Shown in pieces: positions 15,408 through 24,150 of a stretch of 64,000 nt of DNA. How positions within the stretch are numbered: the stretch's first letter is position 1; each line of letters opens with the position of its first letter. The notes under the pieces were generated by a model, which did no database searches, was not told where the DNA came from, and saw nothing but the letters and a program-made list of their open reading frames with translations. The stretch is from positions 576,113 to 640,112 of the forward strand of contig NZ_CP060791.1 in assembly GCF_018343815.1 (NCBI RefSeq), in the 5' to 3' direction. The DNA is from Chlamydia crocodili (GTDB taxonomy: Bacteria; Chlamydiota; Chlamydiia; Chlamydiales; Chlamydiaceae). Position numbers and translations under genes: made by a program.

Positions 15408-16736
15408 ATGGACGAATTGACGACAGATTTTGACACCCTCATGTCGCAATTAAACGACGTACATTTGACTACAGTCGTAGGTCGTATTACTGAAGTTGTC
15501 GGTATGTTAATCAAAGCCGTTGTTCCCAATGTTCGTGTTGGGGAAGTGTGCTTGGTTAAACGTCACGGCATGGAGCCTCTCGTTACTGAGGTTGTTGGCT
15601 TCACACAAAATTTTGCTTTTCTATCGCCATTGGGAGAGCTTTCTGGGGTTAGCCCTTCTTCAGAAGTTATCCCAACTGGTCTACCTTTGCACATTCGTGC
15701 AGGTAATGGTCTTTTAGGACGTGTATTGAATGGTTTGGGAGAACCTATTGATGCCGAGACAAAAGGACCTTTAGTTGATGTTAATGAAACCTATCCTATT
15801 TTCCGTGCACCACCTGATCCATTGCATAGGGAAAAGTTAAGAACAATCTTGTCCACAGGTGTGCGATGCATCGATGGTATGCTCACAGTAGCTAGAGGTC
15901 AGCGTATAGGGATCTTCGCTGGAGCGGGGGTTGGTAAATCCTCTCTTTTAGGGATGATTGCTAGAAATGCTGAAGAAGCTGATGTTAACGTGATTGCTCT
16001 CATCGGAGAGCGGGGCCGTGAGGTTCGTGAGTTTATCGAGGGGGACCTTGGGGAAGAAGGAATGAAACGATCAGTGATCGTTGTTTCTACATCAGATCAA
16101 TCATCACAACTACGATTAAACGCTGCTTATGTAGGTACTGCTATAGCAGAGTATTTCCGAGATCAGGGGAAGACTGTTGTTTTAATGATGGATTCTGTAA
16201 CTCGATTTGCTCGAGCCTTAAGGGAAGTCGGGTTGGCTGCTGGAGAACCGCCAGCTAGAGCAGGATACACACCTTCAGTATTTTCAACCTTACCTAGATT
16301 ATTGGAGCGTTCCGGAGCATCAGATAAAGGAACGATCACAGCATTTTATACTGTGCTTGTTGCCGGAGATGATATGAATGAACCGGTCGCCGATGAGGTT
16401 AAATCGATTCTTGATGGGCACATTGTCTTATCTAATGCTTTAGCGCAGGCCTATCACTATCCTGCTATTGATGTTTTGGCATCAATTAGCCGTTTGCTGA
16501 CAGCAATTGTTCCTGAGGAACAAAGGCGCATAATAGGAAAAGCTCGTGAAGTATTAGCAAAGTATAAAGCAAACGAAATGCTTATACGTATTGGAGAATA
16601 TCGCCGAGGTTCCGATCGCGAAGTGGATTTTGCTATAGATCACATAGATAAGTTGAATAGATTCTTAAAGCAAGATATCCATGAAAAGACTAATTACGAG
16701 GAAGCTGCACAACAACTTCGGGCAATTTTCCGCTAA
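15408..16736 (+). CDS. cdsN: T3S ATPase CdsN (SctN)
   Basis: The 442-residue hexameric ATPase of the export apparatus, related to the F1 beta subunit and FliI. It unfolds substrates and detaches chaperones at the base of the injectisome. Visible are Walker A AGAGVGKS (residues about 171-178), GERGREVREF with the catalytic Glu, Walker B VVLMMDSVTRFARA, and the arginine-finger region GYTPSVFSTLPRLLERSG. It starts one base after the upstream stop, and the stalk gene cdsO follows after 20 bases. It corresponds to CT669. Confidence 0.96.
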   Translation: MDELTTDFDTLMSQLNDVHLTTVVGRITEVVGMLIKAVVPNVRVGEVCLVKRHGMEPLVTEVVGFTQNFAFLSPLGELSGVSPSSEVIPTGLPLHIRAGNGLLGRVLNGLGEPIDAETKGPLVDVNETYPIFRAPPDPLHREKLRTILSTGVRCIDGMLTVARGQRIGIFAGAGVGKSSLLGMIARNAEEADVNVIALIGERGREVREFIEGDLGEEGMKRSVIVVSTSDQSSQLRLNAAYVGTAIAEYFRDQGKTVVLMMDSVTRFARALREVGLAAGEPPARAGYTPSVFSTLPRLLERSGASDKGTITAFYTVLVAGDDMNEPVADEVKSILDGHIVLSNALAQAYHYPAIDVLASISRLLTAIVPEEQRRIIGKAREVLAKYKANEMLIRIGEYRRGSDREVDFAIDHIDKLNRFLKQDIHEKTNYEEAAQQLRAIFR

Positions 16737-16756
16737 GATATTAAGGGTAGAATGCC

Positions 16757-17275
16757 GTGCCTAAATACCCGTTAGAGCCTGTTCTAGCGATTAAAAAAGA
16801 TCGTGTCGATAGAGCAGAAAAAGTTGTTAAAGAAAAGCGCCGTCTTTTAGAGATAGAACAAGAGAAGTTAAGAGAAATTGAAGCTGCTCGTGACAAAGTG
16901 AAAAATCACTATATGCAAAAGATTCAGCAATTGCGAGAATTGTTAGATGAAGGCACAACGAGTGATGCAGTTTTACAGAGAAAAGCTTATATTAAAGTTG
17001 TTGCTGTACAACTGGCTGAAGAAGAAGAAAAGGTTAATAAACAAAAAGAAAGTGTTTTAGCAGCTTCTAAAGAGCTGGAAAAAGCAGAAGTTAATTTAGC
17101 CAAACGGCGAAAAGAAGAAGAAAAGACGCGTTTACATAAAGAAGAGTGGATGAAAGAAGCTCTAAAAGAAGAAGCGCGAGAAATAGAGAAAGAGCAAGAT
17201 GAAATGGGACAGCTGCTTCATCAGTTGCGCAAGAAAAAACAACGTGAATCGGGGGAATCTAGTTCATGGAATTAA
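16757..17275 (+). CDS. cdsO: T3S stalk protein CdsO (SctO)
   Basis: A 172-residue protein that is almost entirely Lys/Glu/Arg-rich coiled coil, the signature of SctO/FliJ, which acts as a rotor stalk within the ATPase hexamer. The start is a GTG at 16757, preceded by AAGGG at 7-12 bases; no ATG lies near. The C-terminus (Ser/Arg-rich) overlaps the next gene by 10 bases. Position between the ATPase and the needle-length gene matches CT670. Confidence 0.9.
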   Translation: MPKYPLEPVLAIKKDRVDRAEKVVKEKRRLLEIEQEKLREIEAARDKVKNHYMQKIQQLRELLDEGTTSDAVLQRKAYIKVVAVQLAEEEEKVNKQKESVLAASKELEKAEVNLAKRRKEEEKTRLHKEEWMKEALKEEAREIEKEQDEMGQLLHQLRKKKQRESGESSSWN

Positions 17276-18114
17276 ATAAAACATCCGAGTCTTTGTACAA
17301 TTGCAAGACAGATCGCCATTCAGTACAACAGGACGTAGGTCCGGAGCCTAAAGATAACCGCGACGTTAAAGTATTTTCTTTGGAAGGCCGCCAACAATCC
17401 AAACAAGATCGTCAGGATAAAGTTTCGAATAAAGGTTCTCGTCAAGAATCTCGAGGAGCTGATGATAAGCATGTGGAAGAGAAAACATCTGCTGTATCTT
17501 CTAAAGAAGAAGATAAAGAAGATGGTGATGGCTTCATGGCTTATGACAATCCTACAGCAGGAATGGCATTTGTAGATGTCGCTGCTCCTGTTTCTAGCGA
17601 AGTTGTTGTAGAAAGTGCTACAGTAGCTGTCGCTAGTGCAGATTTACAGTGGGTGCAAGAAGTTATTGCTAATACTGTAGAATCAATGATGGTTGCTGAT
17701 GTTAATGGTCAGCAGTTAATCGAATTAGTTTTAGATGCTGAAGGTAATGTTCCTGAAATTTTTGCAGGTGCAAATTTAACTTTAGTACAATCTGGAACAG
17801 ACCTTTCTGTAAAATTCTCTAATTTTGTAGATAATGCTCAGATGACAGAAGCAATGAATCTCATTGTAAATAATCCTTCTCAGCTTGCTAGTTTAGTAGG
17901 AGCATTAAAAAATCGTCATTTAAATTTGACAGAATTGACTGTTGGATCAAGTATTGTACAATTGCCAACTGTTGAAGAGGTGCAAACACCTCTACATATG
18001 ATTGCTGCCACAATTCATCAAAGAGATGAAGAGAGAGATCAAGAAGGGAAAGATCAGCAGCAACAGCAAGATCAAGAACAAAACCAATATAAAGTTGAAG
18101 AAGCACGTTTATAA
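17266..18114 (+). CDS. cdsP: T3S needle-length regulator CdsP (SctP-like, CT671)
   Basis: A 282-residue protein. Residues 1-90 are hydrophilic and Gln/Lys/Asp-rich, which suits an extended ruler segment; the C-terminal half is compact (alternating hydrophobic strands ending near VGSSIVQLPTVEEV) before a Glu/Gln-rich tail. SctP/YscP/FliK proteins have the same plan of a disordered ruler plus a folded substrate-switch domain. It overlaps cdsO by 10 bases and precedes cdsQ by 12. Identity rests on synteny and architecture, since FliK-type motifs are weak. Confidence 0.78.
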   Translation: MELNKTSESLYNCKTDRHSVQQDVGPEPKDNRDVKVFSLEGRQQSKQDRQDKVSNKGSRQESRGADDKHVEEKTSAVSSKEEDKEDGDGFMAYDNPTAGMAFVDVAAPVSSEVVVESATVAVASADLQWVQEVIANTVESMMVADVNGQQLIELVLDAEGNVPEIFAGANLTLVQSGTDLSVKFSNFVDNAQMTEAMNLIVNNPSQLASLVGALKNRHLNLTELTVGSSIVQLPTVEEVQTPLHMIAATIHQRDEERDQEGKDQQQQQDQEQNQYKVEEARL

Positions 18115-18126
18115 AGGTGATTTCTC

Positions 18127-19245
18127 ATGGCAGTAGCAGCGGAGCCTAGCGCTAGTTGGTTAAAATCTAGAAATGATTTCCTAAGTTCTTTAGTGAAAAC
18201 AGAAGAAGGAATTTCTCTTCCTTCGTTTCCTAAAGATCTATGCCAACGTAGGTTGAAAGAAAAATTTCGTTTAGAAGAAACAAGTCTTACTATTCAACCC
18301 CGAGGCTCCCTCTCTGCTACACAAGCTGTTCAAGATTTTGGAACACATCTTCTAGTTCAGTCATTTCTAGCACAACCTTTAGATCCTGGAACCTTCTTCT
18401 TTGTTACTTCAGAAGCAGATCTTCAATCTTTCATGGTTGCTGTATTTAATGATTCTAGTTTAGCTTCCTATTTCTATGAGAAGGATAAACTATTAGGATT
18501 CCATTATTACTTTTGTGCAGAGCTATGTAAGTTACTTCAAGAATTAGCTTGGTTGCCCTCTCTATCTGCTAGAGTTGTAGGAGATGCACGGTTTTCTAGT
18601 AAGGATCTACAAGGATCCTACCAGGCTGTAGATATCACTTGTGGATTAGATGGAAAATATATGCGTTTCCGTTTACTTTTCCCAGAAGCGGTATGTGATA
18701 GTTGTAAACAGTTCCTTTCTGCGTCGGATCAAAATTTTGATGTTCATCAATTAGATCCTACCCCTTTGACGATGTCTATAGAAGTTGGTTATTGCCAACT
18801 AACACAAGAAGAATGGCAACAAGTTGTACATGGCAGCTTTATCTTATTAGATAGTTGTTTATATGATCCTGATACAGAAGACAGTGGTGGCTTACTTACT
18901 ATTCAGGGACATCAATTTTTCGGTGGTCGTTTTGTTGATCAAACCTCTGGAGAATTTAAAATTACCAGCTATCCAAGTTTACAACAGGAAGAACCTACTG
19001 AAGAAACACCAGAAGCTGCTCTACCTGCAGCACCTTTACCAGGAAGCTGTAAATTAGTAGCCGAAGCTTCTAGATACTCATTAACTGTTGAAGAGTTTTT
19101 AAAACTTACTCAAGGCAGTATCTTAAATCTCGATGGTGTCCATCCCTCTCGAGGTGTGGATTTGATTCTCAACGGAGCGAAAGTGGGGAGAGGAGAGATA
19201 GTATCTTTAGGAGATGTCTTAGGAATTCGAGTCCTAGAAGTATAA
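18127..19245 (+). CDS. cdsQ: T3S C-ring/sorting-platform protein CdsQ (SctQ)
   Basis: A 372-residue cytoplasmic platform component. The C-terminal 70 residues form a SPOA/FliN-like domain (TVEEFLKLTQGSILNLDG, then RGEIVSLGDVLGIRVLEV). A second SPOA-like region lies earlier, around residues 215-285, followed by an Ala/Pro/Glu-rich linker. In SctQ genes of this type, internal translation of the C-terminal SPOA domain is common; I did not find a decisive internal start. It lies 12 bases after cdsP. It corresponds to CT672. Confidence 0.9.
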   Translation: MAVAAEPSASWLKSRNDFLSSLVKTEEGISLPSFPKDLCQRRLKEKFRLEETSLTIQPRGSLSATQAVQDFGTHLLVQSFLAQPLDPGTFFFVTSEADLQSFMVAVFNDSSLASYFYEKDKLLGFHYYFCAELCKLLQELAWLPSLSARVVGDARFSSKDLQGSYQAVDITCGLDGKYMRFRLLFPEAVCDSCKQFLSASDQNFDVHQLDPTPLTMSIEVGYCQLTQEEWQQVVHGSFILLDSCLYDPDTEDSGGLLTIQGHQFFGGRFVDQTSGEFKITSYPSLQQEEPTEETPEAALPAAPLPGSCKLVAEASRYSLTVEEFLKLTQGSILNLDGVHPSRGVDLILNGAKVGRGEIVSLGDVLGIRVLEV

Positions 19246-19262
19246 ACGCATAATTGTCCCCT

Positions 19263-20765
19263 ATGGATTGTCAATCCGAAATACCTTCTCAAAATCAGGT
19301 GATTGGTGAATATCACATCAAACAAATCCTGAGTAAGAAAGAAGGCAGCGCGGTGTACCAGGGTTTGCATCCTGATACTCTACAACCTACAGCTATTAAA
19401 GTTCTTGCCACACCTTTGGTTGCTGATATACGAGTTCATAATTTCTTAAAGGAAGCACGGATTGTTGAGCAAATCTCACATCCAAATATTGTTAAGTTAT
19501 ACCAATATGGACAATGTAGGGAAGGCCTGTACATAGCTATGGAATACATTCAGGGAGTTTCTCTTAGACACTACATTCTCTCCCAGCTGATTCCTTTATC
19601 ACGTGCTATTGATATTATCTTACATATTGCCCAAGCTATTGAATATCTACATAGTCGAGGTATTCTCCATAGGGATATAAAACCAGAAAATATCCTTATG
19701 ACATCTCAAGGACAAATCAAGCTTATAGATTTTGGTCTTGCTGCGTGCTCTATGGATGAAGATACTCATCTTGCGTGTTTAGGGACCCCTGCTTACATGA
19801 GTCCCGAACAACGTCAAGGAGATAAGATTTCTGAACTTTCAGAGATCTATTCATTGGGCTTAATAGCATACGAACTAATCTTAGGAAATTTAGCCCTAGG
19901 TAAAGTTGTTTTATCTTTGATTCCAGATAGAGTGAGTAAGATCCTAGCAAAGGCTTTACAACCTTCTCCTAAAGATCGTTATGGATCTATGAAGGAATTC
20001 ATCACAGATTTACATAGTTATCGTTATGGTGAAGATCTTCAAAAAGATATGCGTAATAAAGATCACACTGCACTGGTGAATGATCAGCTATATCATCAGA
20101 GATTTTGGTTATCTCCTTCGGAAATTGTTGCTCCTGAATTTTTATCGGTTTCTATATATGAACAGGGATATCCTACGTATCCCCATGTATACTATGAAGC
20201 TTATATGAGTGGAGATGCTTTTAGATTATGGTTTTGTTATAGTCTTTCAGGAAATCCAACTTTAGTATTAACTATTATCAAGAGCTTCGTAAGTCAATGG
20301 GGTCATGAAGATAACATTAGAAATACGATTCGCAAAATTCATAGTGAGTTGATGCGTATAAACGTTCCTATAGATGAAAAGGGAATTTCGTTAGTTTGCG
20401 TAACTATTCCAAAAGAAAAAAAAGAACTTTCTTGGATTGCTTGTGGGAAAACTAATTTCTGGTTAAAAAAACAAGGAAAGGTTCCTCAGAATTTTGCTAC
20501 TTCGTCCTTAGGTCTAGGAAAAATTAGTTCTTTACAAATTCAGGAAACCAAGGTTGCATGGGAAATAGGTGATGGAGCAGTATTACATACCTTACAGGCA
20601 GACGATTCCATGTCATCTTTACACAGTCCTTTATTCACAGAGTTGAAAGATAGAGGACAAACAGCTATATTCTGCCCAATAGAGAGCGTACAGTACGGGA
20701 TATTAGAAAATCATGACGGAAATCTTTGTCCCTCAACACTTATCAGCTTAAAAAGAATCCGGTGA
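19263..20765 (+). CDS. pkn5: Hanks-type Ser/Thr kinase-like protein Pkn5
   Basis: A protein of about 500 residues. The kinase domain (residues about 15-265) has Lys46 in AIKVL, HRDIKPENIL with His136-Asp138, DFGLA with Asp156, and the activation segment GTPAYMSPEQ. The glycine-rich loop is poor: KKEGSAVY in place of GxGxxG. The C-terminal 230 residues match nothing I know and have no membrane segment. I start at the ATG at 19263; an in-frame TTG lies 9 bases upstream and neither has a strong SD. It is the only kinase inside the T3S operon and overlaps cdsC by 4 bases (GTGA). It corresponds to CT673. Confidence 0.85.
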   Translation: MDCQSEIPSQNQVIGEYHIKQILSKKEGSAVYQGLHPDTLQPTAIKVLATPLVADIRVHNFLKEARIVEQISHPNIVKLYQYGQCREGLYIAMEYIQGVSLRHYILSQLIPLSRAIDIILHIAQAIEYLHSRGILHRDIKPENILMTSQGQIKLIDFGLAACSMDEDTHLACLGTPAYMSPEQRQGDKISELSEIYSLGLIAYELILGNLALGKVVLSLIPDRVSKILAKALQPSPKDRYGSMKEFITDLHSYRYGEDLQKDMRNKDHTALVNDQLYHQRFWLSPSEIVAPEFLSVSIYEQGYPTYPHVYYEAYMSGDAFRLWFCYSLSGNPTLVLTIIKSFVSQWGHEDNIRNTIRKIHSELMRINVPIDEKGISLVCVTIPKEKKELSWIACGKTNFWLKKQGKVPQNFATSSLGLGKISSLQIQETKVAWEIGDGAVLHTLQADDSMSSLHSPLFTELKDRGQTAIFCPIESVQYGILENHDGNLCPSTLISLKRIR

Positions 20766-23491
20766 AAATAGTGACGTCGAACATTGGAAGAAAGATCTTA
20801 CAGGTCATAAATAAGAAAAAAGGAAAAATAGGAGTACTTTCTGTTCTGTTTTTCTTTGACCTGGTTTTACTTGGTGTGAATTCTCAAAAACCACCAATTA
20901 ATGAACCAAGATCTCGAGCTAGAAACTCCCAAACAGACGAAAACAGCCAAGTTGCTGCCTGTCCTAAAAACATAGTTAATAAGACATCAGCAAAAAAATC
21001 TGATAAGCAATCTATTGCTAAAAGCTTACCACAGAATCAGCCGCGTCATTTTAAGAAATCTACACAGACATTTTCCCCAGGATTTTCTGAGGGCTCACCA
21101 TTTGCTAAGCCTGAAGTTAGAAAACGTCCTCTTGATAACCGTTATACTCAAACGGCTACGAAAAAAACTCCACGTTTCCTTCCTAAACAAGAAGAAAAAA
21201 CGGAAGTTATCGAAGAGAAAAGCGAAGAGGCTCAACTTTGGGAAGATAAGCGTGCTTATGCTAAACGTGCTGTAAATGCTATAAACTTTAGTGTAAAAAA
21301 GCTTGTTGAAGAGAGCGAAAAAAAGAGCTCTCAAGAAGAAGGCTTTAAAGTTGATAATAAAGCAGCATCTTCACAATCGTTGAACACAAAATCTCCGGAT
21401 AAGCAACCCTCTATTGATAAGATAGCAATTCACTCTGATTCTAAAAAAGATGATGAGCAAGCGCCCTCCTTATTGAAAGGGAAACAGATTACCTGCGCGG
21501 ATCTTAAAGATAATGGTTATACTGTAAATTTTGAAGATATCTCTGTTCTTGAGCTTTTGCAATTTGTCAGTAAGATTTCTGGAACAAATTTCGTTTTCGA
21601 TAGTAATGATTTAAATTTCAATGTAACAATTGTTTCCCATGATCCTACATCTGTAGACGATCTTTCTACGATCCTTTTACAAGTCTTAAAAATGCATGAC
21701 TTGAAAGTAGTAGAACAAGGGAATAACGTTCTTATTTATCGTAATCCTCGTCTTTCTAAATTATCGACTGTAGTTACCGATGGTTCTGCAAAGGATAATT
21801 GTGAAGCTGTTGTGGTTACCCGTGTATTTCGTTTATACAGCGTGCATCCTACGTCTGCTGTAAATATTATTCAGCCTCTACTTTCACATGATGCTATAGT
21901 AAGTGCTTCAGAAGCTACACGCCATGTCATTGTTTCTGATATTGCTGGAAATGTTGAGAAAGTCGGAGAGTTGTTAGCAGCTTTAGATAGTCCCGGAACA
22001 TCCGTGGATATGTCAGAGTATGAAGTGCGTTATGCAAATCCTGCTTCACTAGTGAGCTATTGCCAAGATGTTCTTGGTGCTATGGCTGAAGACGAAGCTT
22101 TTCAGATTTTTATTCAACCAGGAACAAATAAGATTTTCGTAGTTTCCTCGCCCCGGTTAACTAACAAGGCAATACAACTACTAAAATCCTTGGATGTTCC
22201 AGAAATGGCACATACATTAGATGATGTCACAAGTCCTGCTGCAGCTTTAGGCACATCAGGAGCCGCAAATCCTAAAAGCTTACGCTTCTTTATGTATAAG
22301 CTGAAATATCAAAATGGTGCGGCGATTGCTCAGGCAATTCAAGATATTGGATACAATCTCTATGTAACGACAGCAATGGATGAAGATTTCATCAATACGC
22401 TAAACAGTATTCAATGGCTGGATGTTAATAACTCTATTGTTGTTATCGGAAATCAAACAAATGTAGATAAAGTTGTCAGCTTGCTCAATGGTTTAGACTT
22501 ACCTCCAAAGCAAGTGTATATCGAGGTACTCATCCTAGAGACTAGCCTAGAGAAATCTTGGGATTTCGGAGTTCAGTGGGTAGCACTTGGAGATGAACAA
22601 GGTAAAGTTGCTTATGCTTCAGGTTTGTTAAGCAATACAGGTCTTACTAATCCTGCAAAATCTACAGTTCCACCTGCAAAGCCATCTCCAGGAGATATTC
22701 CCTTACCAACGCCTGGTCAGCTAGCAGGAATTAGCGATATGATGTATGCATCCTCAGCTTTTGGCTTGGGGATCATAGGAAATGTTCTTAGCCATAAAGG
22801 GAAATCTTTCCTTACCTTAGGAGGACTTCTCAGTGCTTTAGATCAAGATGGTGATACTGTCATCGTTCTTAATCCAAGAATTATGGCTCAGGATACACAA
22901 CAAGCATCTTTCTTCGTTGGGCAGACGATTCCTTTCCAAACAACGAGCACAATTATTCAAGAAACGGGAACTGTTACACAAAATATCGAATATGAAGATA
23001 TCGGTGTTAACCTTGTTGTTGCTTCAACGATCGCTCCGAATAACGTGGTCACTTTACAAATAGAACAAACAATTTCTGAGCTACATTCTGCTCAGGGTAC
23101 TCTTACACCTGTAACGGATAAAACGTATGCAGCTACCCGACTACAAGTTCCTGATGGATGTTTCTTAGTAATGAGTGGTCACATCAGAGATAAGACTACA
23201 AAAATTATTACGGGAGTCCCTCTGCTAAACTCTATACCTTTAATTCGAGGTCTGTTCAGCAGAACAATAGATCAAAGGCAAAAACGCAACATCATGATGT
23301 TCATTAAGCCTAAGGTTATTAGCAGCTTTGAAGAGGGCACAACATTAACAAATAAAGAGGGTTACCGATATAACTGGGAAGCTGATGAGGGATCTATGCA
23401 AGTAGCACCACGACATGCTCCTGAATGTCAGCACCCTCCCGCATTGCAGGCAGAAAGTGATTTTAAAATGCTAGAAATAGAAGCCCGATAA
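20762..23491 (+). CDS. cdsC: T3S outer-membrane secretin CdsC (SctC)
   Basis: The outer-membrane ring, about 909 residues. N-terminus: an export signal (hydrophobic IGVLSVLFFFDLVLLGV). Next comes a long Lys/Gln/Ser-rich stretch to about residue 250 that most SctC proteins lack. Then N0/N1-type ring domains (VSKISGTNFVFDSNDLN and following) and the C-terminal secretin domain, with VPLLNSIPLIRGLFS near the end. I chose the GTG at 20762, which overlaps the pkn5 stop as GTGA; an upstream in-frame TTG and a downstream GTG at 20771 are alternatives. It is the last gene of the operon and corresponds to CT674. Confidence 0.9.
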   Translation: MKIVTSNIGRKILQVINKKKGKIGVLSVLFFFDLVLLGVNSQKPPINEPRSRARNSQTDENSQVAACPKNIVNKTSAKKSDKQSIAKSLPQNQPRHFKKSTQTFSPGFSEGSPFAKPEVRKRPLDNRYTQTATKKTPRFLPKQEEKTEVIEEKSEEAQLWEDKRAYAKRAVNAINFSVKKLVEESEKKSSQEEGFKVDNKAASSQSLNTKSPDKQPSIDKIAIHSDSKKDDEQAPSLLKGKQITCADLKDNGYTVNFEDISVLELLQFVSKISGTNFVFDSNDLNFNVTIVSHDPTSVDDLSTILLQVLKMHDLKVVEQGNNVLIYRNPRLSKLSTVVTDGSAKDNCEAVVVTRVFRLYSVHPTSAVNIIQPLLSHDAIVSASEATRHVIVSDIAGNVEKVGELLAALDSPGTSVDMSEYEVRYANPASLVSYCQDVLGAMAEDEAFQIFIQPGTNKIFVVSSPRLTNKAIQLLKSLDVPEMAHTLDDVTSPAAALGTSGAANPKSLRFFMYKLKYQNGAAIAQAIQDIGYNLYVTTAMDEDFINTLNSIQWLDVNNSIVVIGNQTNVDKVVSLLNGLDLPPKQVYIEVLILETSLEKSWDFGVQWVALGDEQGKVAYASGLLSNTGLTNPAKSTVPPAKPSPGDIPLPTPGQLAGISDMMYASSAFGLGIIGNVLSHKGKSFLTLGGLLSALDQDGDTVIVLNPRIMAQDTQQASFFVGQTIPFQTTSTIIQETGTVTQNIEYEDIGVNLVVASTIAPNNVVTLQIEQTISELHSAQGTLTPVTDKTYAATRLQVPDGCFLVMSGHIRDKTTKIITGVPLLNSIPLIRGLFSRTIDQRQKRNIMMFIKPKVISSFEEGTTLTNKEGYRYNWEADEGSMQVAPRHAPECQHPPALQAESDFKMLEIEAR

Positions 23492-23564
23492 ATGCTATAT
23501 AGAAAAAATAAGATGATATTCTACGCCATGGAATAGCTTCTGACTCTGTTGTATTTCAGGGGGA

Positions 23565-23615
23565 AAGCCAAGAAAACATCATCGGCCGTATGATTGTTGT
23601 TTTCTTGGCTTTTTT
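23565..23615 (+). terminator. Strong rho-independent terminator of the T3S operon
   Basis: AAGCCAAGAAAACA (23565-23578) pairs perfectly over 14 bases with TGTTTTCTTGGCTT (23598-23611), followed by a run of T. It is 73 bases after the cdsC stop. The stem and T-run make this the clearest terminator in the window. Confidence 0.93.
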
Positions 23616-23647
23616 ATTCCCCAAATCTATACTTACTCCTTCTTTTT

Positions 23648-23720
<73 letters not shown>

Positions 23721-23976
23721 AACATAGTGAAAAATATTTACAGAAAATAAAAAAACGGCTTACCTTCTTGCTTTATTTCTTAATGGAAAAGCATAAGAGA
23801 TAAGAACTTATAAAGAGCAAAATCCTCTCATAATTGCCATTATGAGATTTTGTATTTTGCTTTCTATTTTAAAAGTATTTCTTAGCCTATTTCTATAAAG
23901 AATATCCCGTATTTATAAGATGGATATGGTGAAAATCAATGTCTTTTCTCTACTCCAGATTAAAAATACATATTAG

Positions 23977-24084
23977 GGGAAGAGGGCAACTGGCATGTCC
24001 TAAGAGGCAAGAGACTTTAGGGAGAGTCGTCCTCAGAGCTTTTGAAGATCTCATCTTAAAAGTATGTCAGGGCTTTTAATTTTT
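23977..24084 (+). ncRNA. Candidate small RNA with intrinsic terminator
   Basis: The region has no coding frame but several consecutive hairpins: GGGCA/TGTCC, GAGG-GACT/AGTC-CCTC, AAGAT/ATCTT. It ends in TTAAAAG (24056-24062) / CTTTTAA (24073-24079) followed by five T, a good terminator. A weak -10-like TACATA lies at 23967-23972, with no convincing -35. The chlamydial RNA IhtA is one candidate to compare; I cannot assign it. The rest of the 421-base gap after tRNA-Thr (23721-23976) is AT-rich and shows nothing else. Confidence 0.4.
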
Positions 24085-24150
24085 GGCCTTAGGGGGAAAC
24101 CTTGCTGCCCTCCTATAACCATATATTTGGTGAGGAGGGTATTAAAAGCC
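24071..24150. repeat. Nested inverted repeats over the mcsB 3' end
   Basis: The outer arms are GGCTTTTAAT (24071-24080) and ATTAAAAGCC (24141-24150), an exact 10-bp pair; the right arm contains the mcsB stop codon. The inner arms are CCCTCC (24108-24113) and GGAGGG (24134-24139). On the minus strand this would be a 3' hairpin of the mcsAB mRNA. The left outer arm is also part of the plus-strand terminator at 24056-24084. Confidence 0.6.

Noticed and set aside
23981..24000. TGGCATG near 23990 as a third sigma54 promoter
   Set aside because: The -12 element is missing: the bases at the required spacing read AAGAG, without the GC pair.
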